Shown: piece after piece, positions 1 through 13,929 of the stretch
Numbering within the stretch: position 1 is the stretch's first letter
Layout: each line of letters opens with the position of its first letter
DNA from: Molanna angustata
Lineage: Eukaryota > Arthropoda > Insecta > Trichoptera > Molannidae
Direction of reading: 5' to 3'
DNA length: 64,000 nt
Assembly: GCA_963576475.1 (NCBI GenBank)
Contig: OY754980.1
Location: forward strand, 28,695,486-28,759,485
The notes under the pieces: generated by a model
Database searches by the model: none
Told to the model about the DNA's origin: nothing
What the model saw: the letters and a program-made list of their open reading frames with translations, nothing else
Position numbers and translations under genes: made by a program

Positions 1-659
1 ATATCAAAGATTCAAATATATATGACACTAAACAAAAAAAGTAAACTACCTAGTCATGTTCTTAATGGATTAGTATAGAGAGAACTGAGAACTTAATAAA
101 CTTAAACTGTATAGTCTAATCCCGGACCAAAACTTCAATCCCACAGGCTTGCGGTGTTGAGATCATCATCATCCATGGAATTACACACTTATACACCACA
201 AATAAAAATACTTTTTAGTAGCTAAGAAAATGAAATACGATGCAATAAAAACAACTGAAATTGAAATAAAAGTAACATTTGTTAATGGGAACACAATTGT
301 AGCACCATGTTATTCTTTCAGTCCCACAAGCATGTCTATCTCGCAAGTGTAGTCCCACATTGATAATCCCCTAAAATTCATGCAGATTCGCACATTTGCA
401 GGATTGGATTCCAGTTTAAATTCAATTTAATTCAATTGTAATTCCCCGTTTAAATTATTGTTCGTGTCCTTTTCCTCTGCAATGAAACTCAAAATAGAAA
501 ATTACAGATCATTCATAATATGGGAATGAGAACAATTTTAAAATGCAAAAATAAACCTAATGTTAAATAAACTAAAATTAATGACAGTAAAGCAATACAT
601 TATATACAACACATTAACTTTGATTTTCAAACTAAAAAATAATATGCTTCCAAAATATA
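1..659. other. AT-rich intergenic DNA, no gene seen
   Basis: No coding region, RNA gene or clear repeat structure is visible here. The composition is AT-rich and every frame is broken by stops. Confidence 0.5.
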
Positions 660-1036
660 TGCAGAAAAATATATTATTCAATGCCAATGTTCGCACTTAC
701 CCAAAATGAGAGGATGTCAGGATTTTAGACTTCCAAAAACGAGATTAACAAGTAAACAAAATTGTTTATACCATAAAGGTCTTAAAATATATAATAGTTT
801 GCCACCAAACATAAAAGAAACCACAAGTCTTGCCACCTTTCGTAGGCTAGGTGCTGAACACATAGTTAAAAAATATTAATGTTCTCCATACTTTTACATG
901 TTTTAATAATTTAGTGTCATACTCTGTACCATAATTTATTATTGTATCAAAAAAAAAAATTATATACCTACTTTTTGTTTACACTAAATGTATTAATTTT
1001 GTATTTTTTACGTCTAAATAAAAGTTACTTACTACT
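660..1036 (+). pseudogene. 3' end of a non-LTR retrotransposon (RT C-terminus)
   Basis: The 57-codon frame from 709 to the TAA at 877-879 reads like the extreme C-terminus of a LINE reverse transcriptase, with the family-typical YNSLPPNIK followed by TFRRL and a lysine-rich end. Upstream homology (NVRTYPK) is one frame off, so the fragment is frameshifted. After the stop comes a 3' UTR with AATAAA and a simple TACTAC-type tail near 1020-1045, as expected for a 5'-truncated LINE insertion. Catalytic motifs are absent. The clade (Jockey or CR1-like) cannot be set from so short a piece. Confidence 0.6.
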
Positions 1037-1047
1037 ACTATTACTAG

Positions 1048-1110
1048 TGTGGTTGACTGCTATAAATTGCCTACAGGCAATAAACCAGCCACATTATGCA
1101 AAAAAAATTG
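1048..1110 (+). repeat. LINE 3'-tail fragment (family shared with 6328, 56698 and 58218)
   Basis: The sequence carries a wobbly inverted repeat of the form AATTGCC..GGCAATAAACC..GCC that recurs at 6328-6403 (reverse), 56698-56785 and 58218-58275. Intact copies end in AAATAAATAAAT, so this is the 3' end of a dispersed non-LTR element. Confidence 0.5.
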
Positions 1111-1409
1111 CATAATAAAAGTATTTTACAATAGGTGAACTAAAAACACGAACCCTCTCAAAAAATTACTCTTGATAAGGTTCATGCTTTGAAATGATTA
1201 TTCACATAAAAATTTAGACTCAAATGAAAAAACGGCCCAAGAGCCACATTTGAAGAAAGACGACTACATTAGGTGTGCAAAATAATCCACTAAATCCTCT
1301 GCTACCGAATCCAAACATCCGTTAAATTCCTATTGATTAAAATTGAGTATTTAAATGTATTTTTCTGACAGAACTTTTCTTAGCCATTCCTTACAACTTC
1401 AACTCTTAT

Positions 1410-1519
1410 GGTCGTATTACGGGAGTATTTCAGAATATTGTAAGAAAATTTTGAGGTCCCGTAAGCAGTATTCTCGCAGTACGGGACCTTACCTTTTTCT
1501 CAAACAACTCTTGTAATAC
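1410..1519. repeat. Foldback MITE, degenerate copy
   Basis: It shares its outer motif GGTCGTATTAC and its inner inverted arms (AAGGTCCC..GGGACCTTACC around GTAAGCAGTATTCTCGCAGTACG) with the better preserved element at 57842-57968. The right terminus is truncated after CTCTTGTAATAC. It has no coding capacity. Confidence 0.65.
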
Positions 1520-2535
<1,016 letters not shown>

Positions 2536-2554
2536 ATATATGTGTGTTAATATT

Positions 2555-2877
2555 AAGATTTTCGCGGGTGAAAGATGATGGATTGTTTTCTAGGGTTTTA
2601 ATGAAATAAACCCTACCCCTAACAAAAGAATCACCAGGTCACAGACAGTAACGATACAAACACAAAGTAAATTTGACAGTTAGCTTCGTACAGGGCCTCA
2701 CTTGGATATTGACTTCTGAGTTGAACGGGTGTGCGCTCGCCGCCAATTCAAAACACAACTCAATATACAAGTCGAAACCCCCTTGAAAATGGTCAGTGCT
2801 ATCTGGCTGAAACGTTGGGAGTTAAACAACAGTCTTTCTCAAGACTATACGCGGGTTACCCTAGAAAACAATCCATC
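2555..2877. mobile_element. Non-coding Penelope-like fragment in (TA)n
   Basis: The block is enclosed by (TA)n arrays. It starts with TTTTCGCG next to the array, has outer inverted copies of GATTGTTTTCTAGGGT (near 2577 and, inverted, near 2858-2875) and carries GCTGAAACGTTGGGAG, which resembles the GAAAC-type motif of Penelope-like elements. The same TTTTCGCG edge is seen on the coding Penelope element at 4066-5953. No protein is encoded. The right end is interrupted by the assembly gap. Confidence 0.5.
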
Positions 2878-3077
2878 NNNNNNNNNNNNNNNNNNNNNNN
2901 NNNNNNNNNNNNNNNNNNNNNNNNNNNNNNNNNNNNNNNNNNNNNNNNNNNNNNNNNNNNNNNNNNNNNNNNNNNNNNNNNNNNNNNNNNNNNNNNNNNN
3001 NNNNNNNNNNNNNNNNNNNNNNNNNNNNNNNNNNNNNNNNNNNNNNNNNNNNNNNNNNNNNNNNNNNNNNNNNNNNN
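2878..3077. other. Assembly gap (200 N)
   Basis: Exactly 200 N. The 34 bases before it (2844-2877) are identical to the 34 bases after it (3078-3111), which suggests the two contig ends overlap and the gap size is a placeholder. Confidence 0.98.
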
Positions 3078-3106
3078 ACTATACGCGGGTTACCCTAGAA
3101 AACAAT

Positions 3107-3352
<246 letters not shown>

Positions 3353-3380
3353 CTCTACAATCCGCGAAAATTTATATGTA

Positions 3381-6232
<2,852 letters not shown>

Positions 6233-6327
6233 GAACACCACCTATTAGGATTTGGGTCCATTATACTCTTCCGAAGAAGCGCACTATGGGGTGTTTGGGA
6301 AGGTTTACAATCTGTCAGGAAAATATT

Positions 6328-6403
6328 TATTTATTTATAAACTTTATGTACAAGTGTACAAAGGCAGGTTTATTGCCATAGGGCAATTTCTTCCAACCAA
6401 CTA
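6328..6403 (-). repeat. LINE 3'-tail fragment, reverse orientation
   Basis: Read on the minus strand it gives GGAAGAAATTGCC..GGCAATAAACCTGCC followed by a TAAATAAATAAAT tail. It is the same family as 1048, 56698 and 58218. Confidence 0.6.
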
Positions 6404-6417
6404 ACAGGTAGTCAAAT

Positions 6418-6715
6418 GACCTTAATATTGTCGGAGGATCCTTCACAGCCCTACAGGAAGTCTTTGAACCACTTGAAACAGCAGCAGCAGAAATAGGTTT
6501 GCAAATCAATTCAAATAATGATGCAAACTAGAAATGCAAGAAACGCTTTACACGGTAATAAAACATTCAAGGAAAAGCACACTTTTGAAACTGTAGAGGA
6601 ATTTGTATATCTGCATTCAATTATCAATGAAGATATCCTAGAAATAAAAGGGTGAATAGCGACAGTTAACAAAGCATTCTTCTCTCTGAAAAAGAAGGGA
6701 GGTAGTGAAGGATAT
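6418..6715 (+). pseudogene. RTE-type reverse transcriptase fragment
   Basis: The frame starting at 6418 reads DLNIVGGSFTAL, then an alanine- and glutamate-rich helix ending in EIGLQINS. This matches the segment just after the YADD box of RTE-clade reverse transcriptases (D-D-I-D-I-V-G-R-S..GLxINxxKT). A TAG and frame changes follow. A later piece (ETVEEFVYL, then a lysine-rich FFSLKKK near 6690) matches the next conserved blocks. The copy is short, frameshifted and non-functional. Confidence 0.65.
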
Positions 6716-6895
6716 AGAAGGAAAATTCAGTAACTATTTTTTTACAAAGTTTTTTTTGTTTATCTTTAAATATTTGTATGGATTGAGATGACATTACTTC
6801 ATAACTTAGGTCATTCTATAATCTAGCTGATTGTACTTTAAAAGAAGAGCTGAAACCTTCTGTATTGTGAATGGGGATACATAGATAGTGGGTAT
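6716..6895. other. No feature seen
   Basis: AT-rich spacer between two LINE fragments. Confidence 0.4.
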
Positions 6896-7800
6896 ATTTA
6901 TTTATTTAATCATTAACGGCATAAATTGCCTTTTACTAACATACTTTAAAATATACATACTTAGAACAATCATAGAAAAGAAAACAATTATAGACTTAGT
7001 AAAAAAGAAAATATATAACAAAAAAAGTCAATAAAATAATATGTGAAGCAACTGAATATAAGAAAACATATAAAAAAAAACTTTAGACACAAATCAGCAG
7101 CAGAAACAGTGCAACTTAAACATATACTTGTTTACAATATTTATAAAAAAAAAATACATAGATAGTCAAGAATCATTCATTACATATAATCATTTCATTA
7201 TATGTAACAACAAACTCTTGTATGCACCATAACCCAATGCAAATACATCGACCTGCTCAAACTATTGTGGCACATTCCTCAGATTGAAGGGGTAGGCCAT
7301 GATTTGACATTAAAATGATGTTTTTTTAAATATCGTGGTGAATAGGGGTTATCAATAATCTTATAAAGTAATGACAGTATGTGAATCTTATGACAATCTC
7401 GTATCTTTGGCTAACAAAGTATATTTCTACAAGTCGAAACCCGATCATATTTTTGAGATTGTAAATGAACCATTTATAGACATTCTGTAATTGTTTCAGT
7501 TAATTTAATAATTCTTCGTTGGCATCCAGATAACACACATCACCGTAATCAAGCAATGGAATAAGTAAATATTGAGCTAATGTGATTTTACAATGTATTG
7601 GAAGAAAGTTCTTCAATAACTGCTCATGCCATATGCCCCATCCGATTATGAATTCGGATCTTAAATAGAACCGGGTTGTAAAAAGGTGGAAACCCAGAAT
7701 ACAGAAGATCGTTCCATTCGGGCTGCTGTGATAAAAGAATTCAAGAAGCAACTGGACTGTATATGTTTGTGAAGAAATTGAATTTATTTTTATATAATTC
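6896..7800 (-). pseudogene. Jockey-like LINE, RT C-terminal remnant
   Basis: On the minus strand, the frame ending near 7500 contains LPIHCKITLAQYLLIPLLDY followed by GDVCYLD and EELLNKL, the conserved thumb-region signature of Jockey-type LINE reverse transcriptases (thVKl.LaqsLllPildYaDvcy). Homology continues in other frames to about 7120 (RLVEIYF, HGLPLQSEECATIV), so the copy has several frameshifts and stops. The minus-strand 3' end is a TTAAATAAATAAAT tail at about 6896-6910. Confidence 0.65.
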
Positions 7801-7959
7801 ATTGAAATATTAAAATAACATACAAGTAAACAAATGATACATTTGCATAATTAAGATATGAATAAAACTAGTAAAGTCATATTTTATCACAACATTCAAT
7901 CAAAAACATTCAACGTCAAGTTTACACTTTTTGTTCATTTATATTTTGCTTCTCAGGCA

Positions 7960-9205
7960 ACTAACAGGTATTATGTAAGTCAAATATTGATTAACATAAC
8001 AAGTATCTTGAGGAATCTACTTCATCGTTATATTGAAAACAGAGAGGAACAACAAGGCTTTCGTAATAACCGCTCAACTACGGATGCTATATTTATGCTG
8101 AGACAATTGAAAGAAAAGTCAATTGAATATAACAACCCAGCATATGTATGTTTTGTAGATTTGACCAGATTTGACCAAAGAATTCGACAGAGTCGTGCTG
8201 AAAGACGTTGTAAATATTTTAATAGAGAAAGCTATCCCACCATCTATAATTAAGACAATAGAAAATATCAACACCGATGGAAAAACAATAATAAAAGTAG
8301 ATGGGAAACTGAGCAAAGAAATATCAGTCACAACGGGAATAAAACAGGTAGATAGTCTGAGCCCTTTCTTATTTAATTTAATTATGGACAAGGTGATAGA
8401 GGATGTGGTTTCTGTGGGTGTGGGATACAGAATGGGCAAGAATCTCGTCAACATTATATGCTACGCAGATAATGCAACGCTCGTTGCTGAAACGGAGGAT
8501 GACCTGCAACAGCTACTAAACAGATTCCATACAGCAGCCAGGAGATACTACAATATGATATTATCCATATCAAAAACTAAGTGTCTAACTATATCGAGAC
8601 AACCTCTGGTATGCAATCTACTCGTAGACAGCGAACCAATCGAACAGGTCACAAAATTCAAATACTTGGGAGTCGACATTTCCAGCAGCAGTGACTTATA
8701 TGAGGAAGTCAAATCGCAAACAGACAAGGCAGCGGTCGTTGCTGGCTGTTTGAGAGATACTGTCTGGAAAAACAAACACATGCTAACAGAGAGTAAAACC
8801 CGAATTTATAAAACATGTGTGCGACCCATTATGACTTATGCGATTGAGGCCAGAGTGGATACCGTTAGAACAAAGAGCCTGCTCCGGACAACAGAGATGA
8901 GAACCCTACGCTCCATCGCGGGTTTCACCCTTTTGGATCGGATGCGAAACACCGATATAAGACAGATCTGTGACGTTAGGGATATTGTCAGATGGTGCAG
9001 GAGCCGAAGACGATTCTGGCGGGACCACGTGGCGAGAATGGGAGACAACAGATTGCCCAAAATTATCTCCCAACAAATAAATTTTGGCAATCGACCAAGA
9101 GGTAGACCACCCAAGAGATGGAGCTCGGCGTCACAAGAGGCCTTGAGGGACGGGCAAAGTTCCTGAAAAAAACAGGTGTCAACCTATAAAAAGAAGAAGA
9201 AGAAA
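7960..9205 (+). pseudogene. RTE-type LINE reverse transcriptase, frameshifted, catalytic Asp lost
   Basis: From about 8002 the frame reads as the RT fingers (QGFRNNRSTTDAIF), continues with VDLT and, after a frame change, EFDRV (motif A), then SLSPFLFNLIMD (motif B), CYADNATLVAETEDDL (motif C, normally YADD), KYLGVDI, and a C-terminal region ending in RGRPPKRW. The frame change is caused by a 10-bp tandem duplication of GATTTGACCA at about 8157-8176. YADN instead of YADD removes a catalytic aspartate. The 3' end is followed by an (AAG)n tail at about 9190-9205. The endonuclease domain is missing (5' truncation). Confidence 0.8.
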
Positions 9206-9689
9206 TATTGATTTAACATGCACTCAATAACAAGCTGCCTCATTCTGGAGACTTAGATGTTTATCGTCTCACAGATCCAGACTCAAAACACACTTAAAAA
9301 CTATGTCTCCGCAGGTAATTGAACTGGCAGATAAATAACCAACTGAGACATGAAGGCTTACAGTATATTTCATACAGTTGATATTTCGAATGCAAAAAAA
9401 TATTTTCACAATTTGTTATAAATTTATAAAAGGAGCAAAATAATTTGTCTTAAAATATCACATTTAAATTTATGCCCATCCTTAAGTATACGAATATTTT
9501 TAGTTGCCAACTAATAGGGCTGATTCTTGGCACCCAGTATATAAATTCAAAATGCCTTATTTGTCTAGAGAAGTACATTAAAATATGAATACCTAACATT
9601 AGAACAAGGCAATAGAATAAAAATATCGAACTGATTTTTTGCATACTTAAAATGTTATTCTGTAGTTATTACGAATACTGGTTTGTCAA
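9206..9689. other. AT-rich spacer downstream of XRCC4
   Basis: No coding region or recognisable repeat is supportable between the RTE tail and the predicted XRCC4 polyadenylation site. Confidence 0.4.
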
Positions 9690-9710
9690 AATTTTACACA
9701 TTCAAAGTGT

Positions 9711-9716
9711 TTTATT
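9711..9716 (-). promoter_or_regulatory. XRCC4 poly(A) signal
   Basis: AATAAA on the minus strand about 75 nt beyond the predicted XRCC4 stop codon. Confidence 0.5.
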
Positions 9717-9789
9717 ACCCAAAATAAATCATGGTAGATGATACACATTAGTTTCAAAACCATGAAGGTAATGATACTATTCATAATAA

Positions 9790-9884
9790 TCAATTACTAT
9801 CTGAATCTGATATGGCATTTATATTTTTCTTAATTTCTTGAGTACTGTCCAATTCTTGTATCTTTTGTTCTGTACTGCGTATAC
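9790..9884 (-). CDS. XRCC4: XRCC4 homologue, last coding exon
   Basis: This is the predicted final exon of the XRCC4 homologue. On the minus strand a TTTTTCCAG acceptor is followed by two bases that complete the codon split at the end of the previous exon, then 30 codons and a TGA at 9792-9790. The tail is highly charged (ELDSTQEIKKN) and ends in an acidic DSDSN. Phase agreement with the donor at 11226 supports the join. The C-terminal tail is far shorter than in vertebrates, where the region beyond the coiled coil is disordered, phosphorylated and dispensable for the core function. A further exon in the 1.3-kb intron cannot be excluded without transcript data. Confidence 0.7.
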
Positions 9885-9885
9885 C

Positions 9886-9990
9886 TGGAAAAATATGCAC
9901 ATAAACCAGTTAATGTTTTTGGTATTATAACCTTGTCTGAAAAATATGCACATAAACCAGTTAATGTATTTGGTATTATAACATTGTCTG
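9886..9990. repeat. Tandem duplication of about 50 bp at the XRCC4 3' splice site
   Basis: Two adjacent copies of AAAATATGCACATAAACCAG plus TTAATGT..TTTGGTATTATAAC lie immediately upstream (minus strand) of the last XRCC4 exon. Each copy ends in a pyrimidine run plus AG on the minus strand (TATTTTTCCAG and TATTTTTCAG), so the acceptor is duplicated. Confidence 0.8.
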
Positions 9991-10077
9991 AAAAGTCTCA
10001 AAATATATACATATTTAATTCAATTTTTTTTTAAGTTTAGTTTGTCGATCGACAATTCTTGATAGAACTCCATTGTA

Positions 10078-10269
10078 CGTTGATATGTTATACAAAATAT
10101 AAAAATACTTGGTAATTGTTCTATTGTGTTTATTTGATTATTGACGCGTTTCGTGCAAAGCACATCGTCAGAATAAGGACGATGTGCTTTGCACGAAACG
10201 CGTCAATAATCAAATAAACACAATAGAACAATTACCAAGTATTTTTATATTTTGTATAACATATCAACG
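10078..10269. repeat. Perfect inverted repeat with 92-bp arms, Penelope-related
   Basis: Positions 10078-10169 are the exact reverse complement of 10178-10269, separated by 8 bp (AGAATAAG). The sequence includes GCACGAAACGCGTC, typical of Penelope-like pseudo-LTR ends. It lies in the last intron of XRCC4 and has no coding capacity. Confidence 0.9.
10138..10176 (-). ncRNA. Hammerhead ribozyme motif (type I, minimal)
   Basis: On the minus strand the order is TTATT (stem I, 5' side), CTGACGA (conserved core CUGANGA), T, GTGC-TTT-GCAC (stem II), GAAAC, GC, GTC (cleavage triplet), AATAA (stem I, 3' side). Stem I pairs over 5 bp and stem II over 4 bp. Stem III would be the self-complementary ACGCGT, as in the minimal hammerheads known from Penelope-like elements, which may act as dimers. 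All invariant core positions are present. Activity is inferred, not shown. Confidence 0.65.
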
Positions 10270-10467
10270 AACAATTTTTTTTTAATAAAAAACATCAATT
10301 GAATGTTTTAAATGTATTATTAATTTGACATTGACTCAACTAGTATTTAAAATCACATTTTTGTGCTGTTAAAGGTGAAATTATGAAAATGGGATTATTA
10401 TACCTATATTATTTTTTTAAAAGAAGGAATATGTAACAAATAGGTACATATATATTCTCATACATTG

Positions 10468-10580
10468 TCTAAATTAAGCATAAATGCTTGTGCTATAGGT
10501 GAACGATATCGGTTGTGGCAGGATTCAAACTCGCGACCACTGGATTACTAACCCAGCGCGCTAACCACTCTGCCACCACC
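10468..10580 (-). mobile_element. SINE with a tRNA-Thr(AGT)-like head
   Basis: On the minus strand from 10580 a 70-nt region folds like a tRNA: the acceptor stem pairs at six of seven positions, the D-arm contains A box TGGCAGAGTGG, the anticodon loop is TTAGTAA (anticodon AGT, Thr), and a B-box-like GAGTTTGAATCC follows. The T-stem is degenerate, so it is not a working tRNA. An unrelated tail with CACAAGCATTTATGCTT continues to about 10468. The same tail plus part of the head occurs at 55984-56043, which makes this a SINE family. Confidence 0.7.
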
Positions 10581-10942
10581 CATCTAAATTATTGTTATGA
10601 TATAAACTTTTTTATAAATTTCATTGACAACTCATAGATATGTATTTCTGTTTTTCATTTGTGAAAGTTACCATAGTATTAGTAAATTTTCAATGAACTG
10701 TACATTAAAAACAACTCTTTTTAAAAGACTCATATTACACATACAAAAAATTACTTTGTAACTGAGAAAGCTACAAAAACACATTGGACATGAAAGAATA
10801 ATGTGGCTGTGGTCTCTGTGACTACAATAATTTGTCAGAACAACTAAAAACTATGAATGAAAAAGCATTCCAACGCGAATTGAAAACCAGACATTGTATC
10901 AAGAACTGAAGTAACTGAAGAACAACGACTTTATTAAAATGA

Positions 10943-11131
10943 CAATAATGTCATATTCTGATTCGTCTAAATTTATCCATCTGAATTTTAGTATATGAGA
11001 AATGTCAAAAAGTTGATAACATTTATACGGGACTCGTTACGTCACACCGCGTGAATAAAATCATTTTATCCACGGTCGCCCGTTGGTTATAGAAGTTTTC
11101 GTACTCTGAAACGAATCAGAATAGGACATTA
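10943..11131. repeat. MITE-like element with about 22-bp terminal inverted repeats
   Basis: The left end (AATAATGTCATATTCTGATT) and the right end, read inverted (TAATGTCCTATTCTGATT), match apart from single differences and enclose about 190 bp without a reading frame. It lies in the last XRCC4 intron. A short repeat just before it (near 10876-10918, GAATTGAAAACCAGAC) recurs at about 60757-60796. Confidence 0.55.
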
Positions 11132-11226
11132 TATGTTAACTATAAATTATTGTCATGAGCCAATCGGCTTTTTAAATAATTATCAGGAAAAAAAATCGAC
11201 TGAAAGTATCATACATAGGCACTAAC

Positions 11227-11836
11227 CATCTTTGTCCATATTAAAAAATTCTTCCAGATCCGAAATTCGCTCTTTCTTCGCGTTCAATATTTGTAAAAAC
11301 TTAAAATATATATCTTCTTCCATGTTTTGTTTTGACTGTGAAAATTCCATAAATTTATTGTTCGTATCGTCCAGCTGGCGATGAAACTCAACCATTTCAC
11401 TTTCAAGTTGTTGTAATTTAGTTTTTGTCGCACTGTTCATCTTAAACAATGTGTCAATTAGCATTTCTGTACCACCGGTAGAGCTGTGTTCTTCCAGTGT
11501 GACGTTACCATGAATAACAAACAGTTTTGTCGTGGAATCCGCCAACTTCCACCTTAAGATGCTATCCTTGAAGTCAAAGACATATTCACTTTTATCACTC
11601 AGTGCGTTCCTCACTTTTGCCATGTATACTTCATAGGGAATTTCTAAATTTTCACAGTAAGTTTTTAACTGTGCGGGCAACAATGTCCCTCTCCAATATT
11701 CATTTTTATAAACTAGAGTAACTTTTTTAATTGATTCACCCCAGAGAGCGATAATATAACGTGGCTCATGTTTTTCGTTGTTAACAGTGATTTTTGTCAC
11801 TGAGGTGCAGTCTATCCATCCATGTTTGGAATCCAT
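11227..11836 (-). CDS. XRCC4: XRCC4 homologue, main coding exon
   Basis: This exon encodes the first 203 residues of a DNA-repair protein of the XRCC4 family, the dimeric scaffold that binds and stabilises DNA ligase IV during non-homologous end joining in the nucleus. Residues 1-115 form the head, with a recognisable SEYVFDFKDSILRWK (84-98) and VIHGNVTLEEH (107-117). From about 125 a long coiled coil follows, in which MEEDIYFKFLQILNAKKERI (172-191) aligns with the ligase-IV-binding stretch of vertebrate XRCC4. I chose the ATG at 11836-11834 because a TTTTTACAG acceptor lies 15 nt upstream and no ATG intervenes. The exon ends at a G|GTTAGT donor (phase 1) that fits the acceptor at 9885-9886. 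The predicted protein is about 234 residues, shorter than the human one because the C-terminal tail is reduced. Confidence 0.85.
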
Positions 11837-12319
11837 CAAGAAATAAATATTCTGTAAAAATACATATACATTTTTGTACTTCTAGTTTTTGATTTTTAGA
11901 AACTCTTATGTTTAATATATTTTTTCCCTAATTTACATATAGCTGTAAAAGAAAAATTGGAGCAATAGTAATCATACTCATTTAAACTATTGGAGCAATG
12001 GAGAACCTAATCATTTCATTTAAACTAATAAAAACACAGATGTTAGTTAAAAAATGCTACGTAAAAATGAGGTTGATACTTGCATGTTCGAACTTGTTCA
12101 TTCATTTTTTTTTTTCGAAAAACCTTTAAAGAAAGCTTTCAGAATAATGATTACTTTTATTTAACTATACTGGTGTAGCGGGGATTTGCTGGTTCATTGT
12201 AAAATTGACAAATTTAATATTGGTAAATTGATTTTATGTGCGATTTTTATGCACAGCAGTTCGATAAATATGACACCTCGTATATAAGCCAAAAGGAAAC
12301 AATCAAACAATGCACTTAC

Positions 12320-12372
12320 CTTTAACTGGCTGGCAGATCCTTGGACAGAGGGTACTCTTCAATTTTATTTTA
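12320..12372 (-). other. XRCC4: Predicted untranslated first exon of XRCC4
   Basis: On the minus strand a strong donor AAAG|GTAAGTGC at 12320/12319 can join the acceptor ahead of the XRCC4 start codon through a 468-nt intron. The upstream limit is a guess. A TTCGCGCC motif, resembling an E2F-type site, lies further upstream near 12400. Confidence 0.45.
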
Positions 12373-13925
12373 TTTTTATAACAATTAAAATAAAAAAATG
12401 GCGCGAACATATACTATTCAATAAACGGGAGTTTCGATTTTTCTGACCTTCTATAACTCACTCCATCAAGAATGATAAAAAAGATAAAATACAAAAAATA
12501 ATTTTCCACCTGTCAACTGTCAACCGGACAGCTGTCAAAAATCCCATAGACATGGGTAGCGTTCGGAAAGACGCTCGGCGATGTTAGAGCGTCATCCTAA
12601 GCGTTCGGAATTCATCGAGCGATTCGCGCGGCGATTCACTAAGAAGCGTCTAGCCCCTGAGTTTCTTTTCTGCATTCTTAGTTCTTAGGTTAGGTTTAAG
12701 TTTGTGTATAATAATAATAATAGCGACTCGCGTGAGCGAGTTGCTTTATAAATTAAATTATAAATTATTATAAATTAAATATATAATATTCTTTTAATTT
12801 TTCGCATTTAATATAAAATTTCACAGCTCATTTGACTTAATACTACGAGATCTCAACCAATCAGAGAGCCAACCGGAAACAGAATGCAAACGGGTAGATT
12901 CAGATTTTAGACTCTAGTATTCACTCTGCCCGTTCGGAATCACGGTTGACTCGCACCAATGTCGCCCAAGTCGTTCGATGAAATAGTAGGGTGAATGTCG
13001 CTCTTGTCAATTTTTTTGGCGGGAATTATGAATTTTCGCATAGTCAAAGTGACATTTTACTTGGCGGCAATTTATAATTTTTCACATAGTCGTCAGCACT
13101 TTTAGTTTGGTATGATTTTAGTCGGTTTTATTTGTATATTTAATATAATTTATTTTATTATAATTTACAAAAAGATATTCAATGGATATAAATTCATACA
13201 AATTTATCATAGATAATAATGGTCAACTACAAAGAAATGTGGAAGGCCATTATTTGATGGAAAACATCAACAGTAAATGTATTTAATTTATTTAATTATT
13301 ATAATTTACAAAAGTAAATTCAATGAATATGAATTCATGCAAATTTATCATGGATAATAATGGTCAACCATAAAAAAATGTGGAAGGCCATTATTTAATG
13401 GTAAACATCAACAGTAAGTGTATTTTGTTTTATGAAAATAATGCATTTTTAAAAGAGTGTTTATCATTTTAAGAGAAATAAACAATTTTTGAATGCCCAA
13501 AACTCGAAAAGCTCGTGAAAACTATGCACACACAAGAAAAAATCGTAAATATTTACAAATAATACCAATCACTAGTCACAACACGTTTAATACTTTTAAA
13601 ATTAATAATTAATAAATTATTCTCTCGTTATTATAATGAAAACATCCGATAAACACAAATGAACCACTATTTTATTATAATTTTTGACCAAAATGACACA
13701 ACTAAAGTAACACCAACATTGTAATTTTAAATTTCCCGCGCCCGCGTAATTTTAAGTCACCCCAACATCGCTCAGTGCCGTTCGGATTAAACATCGCCCA
13801 AATGTCGCCCTCTTTGCAACTTCAGGTCGCACCGGTAGAGCGATTCACTCAGCGATTCACTCTGATTTAGAACGCGACCATGATTATTAATTTATTTGTA
13901 TATATATATAGATATTTATGAGTAT
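12373..13925. other. Unclassified region with repeated GTTCGGA and GCGATTCAC motifs
   Basis: CpG-containing modules built on GTTCGGA (near 12558, 12602, 12930, 13770) and GCGATTCAC (near 12632, 13838, 13853) occur on both sides of an AT-rich centre, suggesting a mobile element of about 1.3 kb next to the XRCC4 promoter. A second internal similarity links 13015-13051 and 13062-13098 (TTGGCGG..AATT..CATAGTC). Two roughly 130-bp exon-like repeats lie at 13155-13420. No transposase is visible. Confidence 0.4.
13155..13420 (+). repeat. Tandem pair of exon-like sequences
   Basis: Two similar units of about 130 bp follow each other. The first holds an ATG frame of about 32 codons (13182-13273) of the form MDINSYKFIIDNNGQL.. 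ending at CAACA|GTAAAT. The second starts ATGAATATGAATTC (13323), has a TAA after 16 codons, and ends at CAACA|GTAAGT. The pattern looks like a duplicated first coding exon, one copy decayed. I do not recognise the protein. Confidence 0.4.
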
Positions 13926-13929
13926 ACTT

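Noticed and set aside
10511..10580. Functional tRNA-Thr gene
   Set aside because: The T-stem does not pair, the acceptor has a mismatch, and the sequence continues into a dispersed SINE tail.
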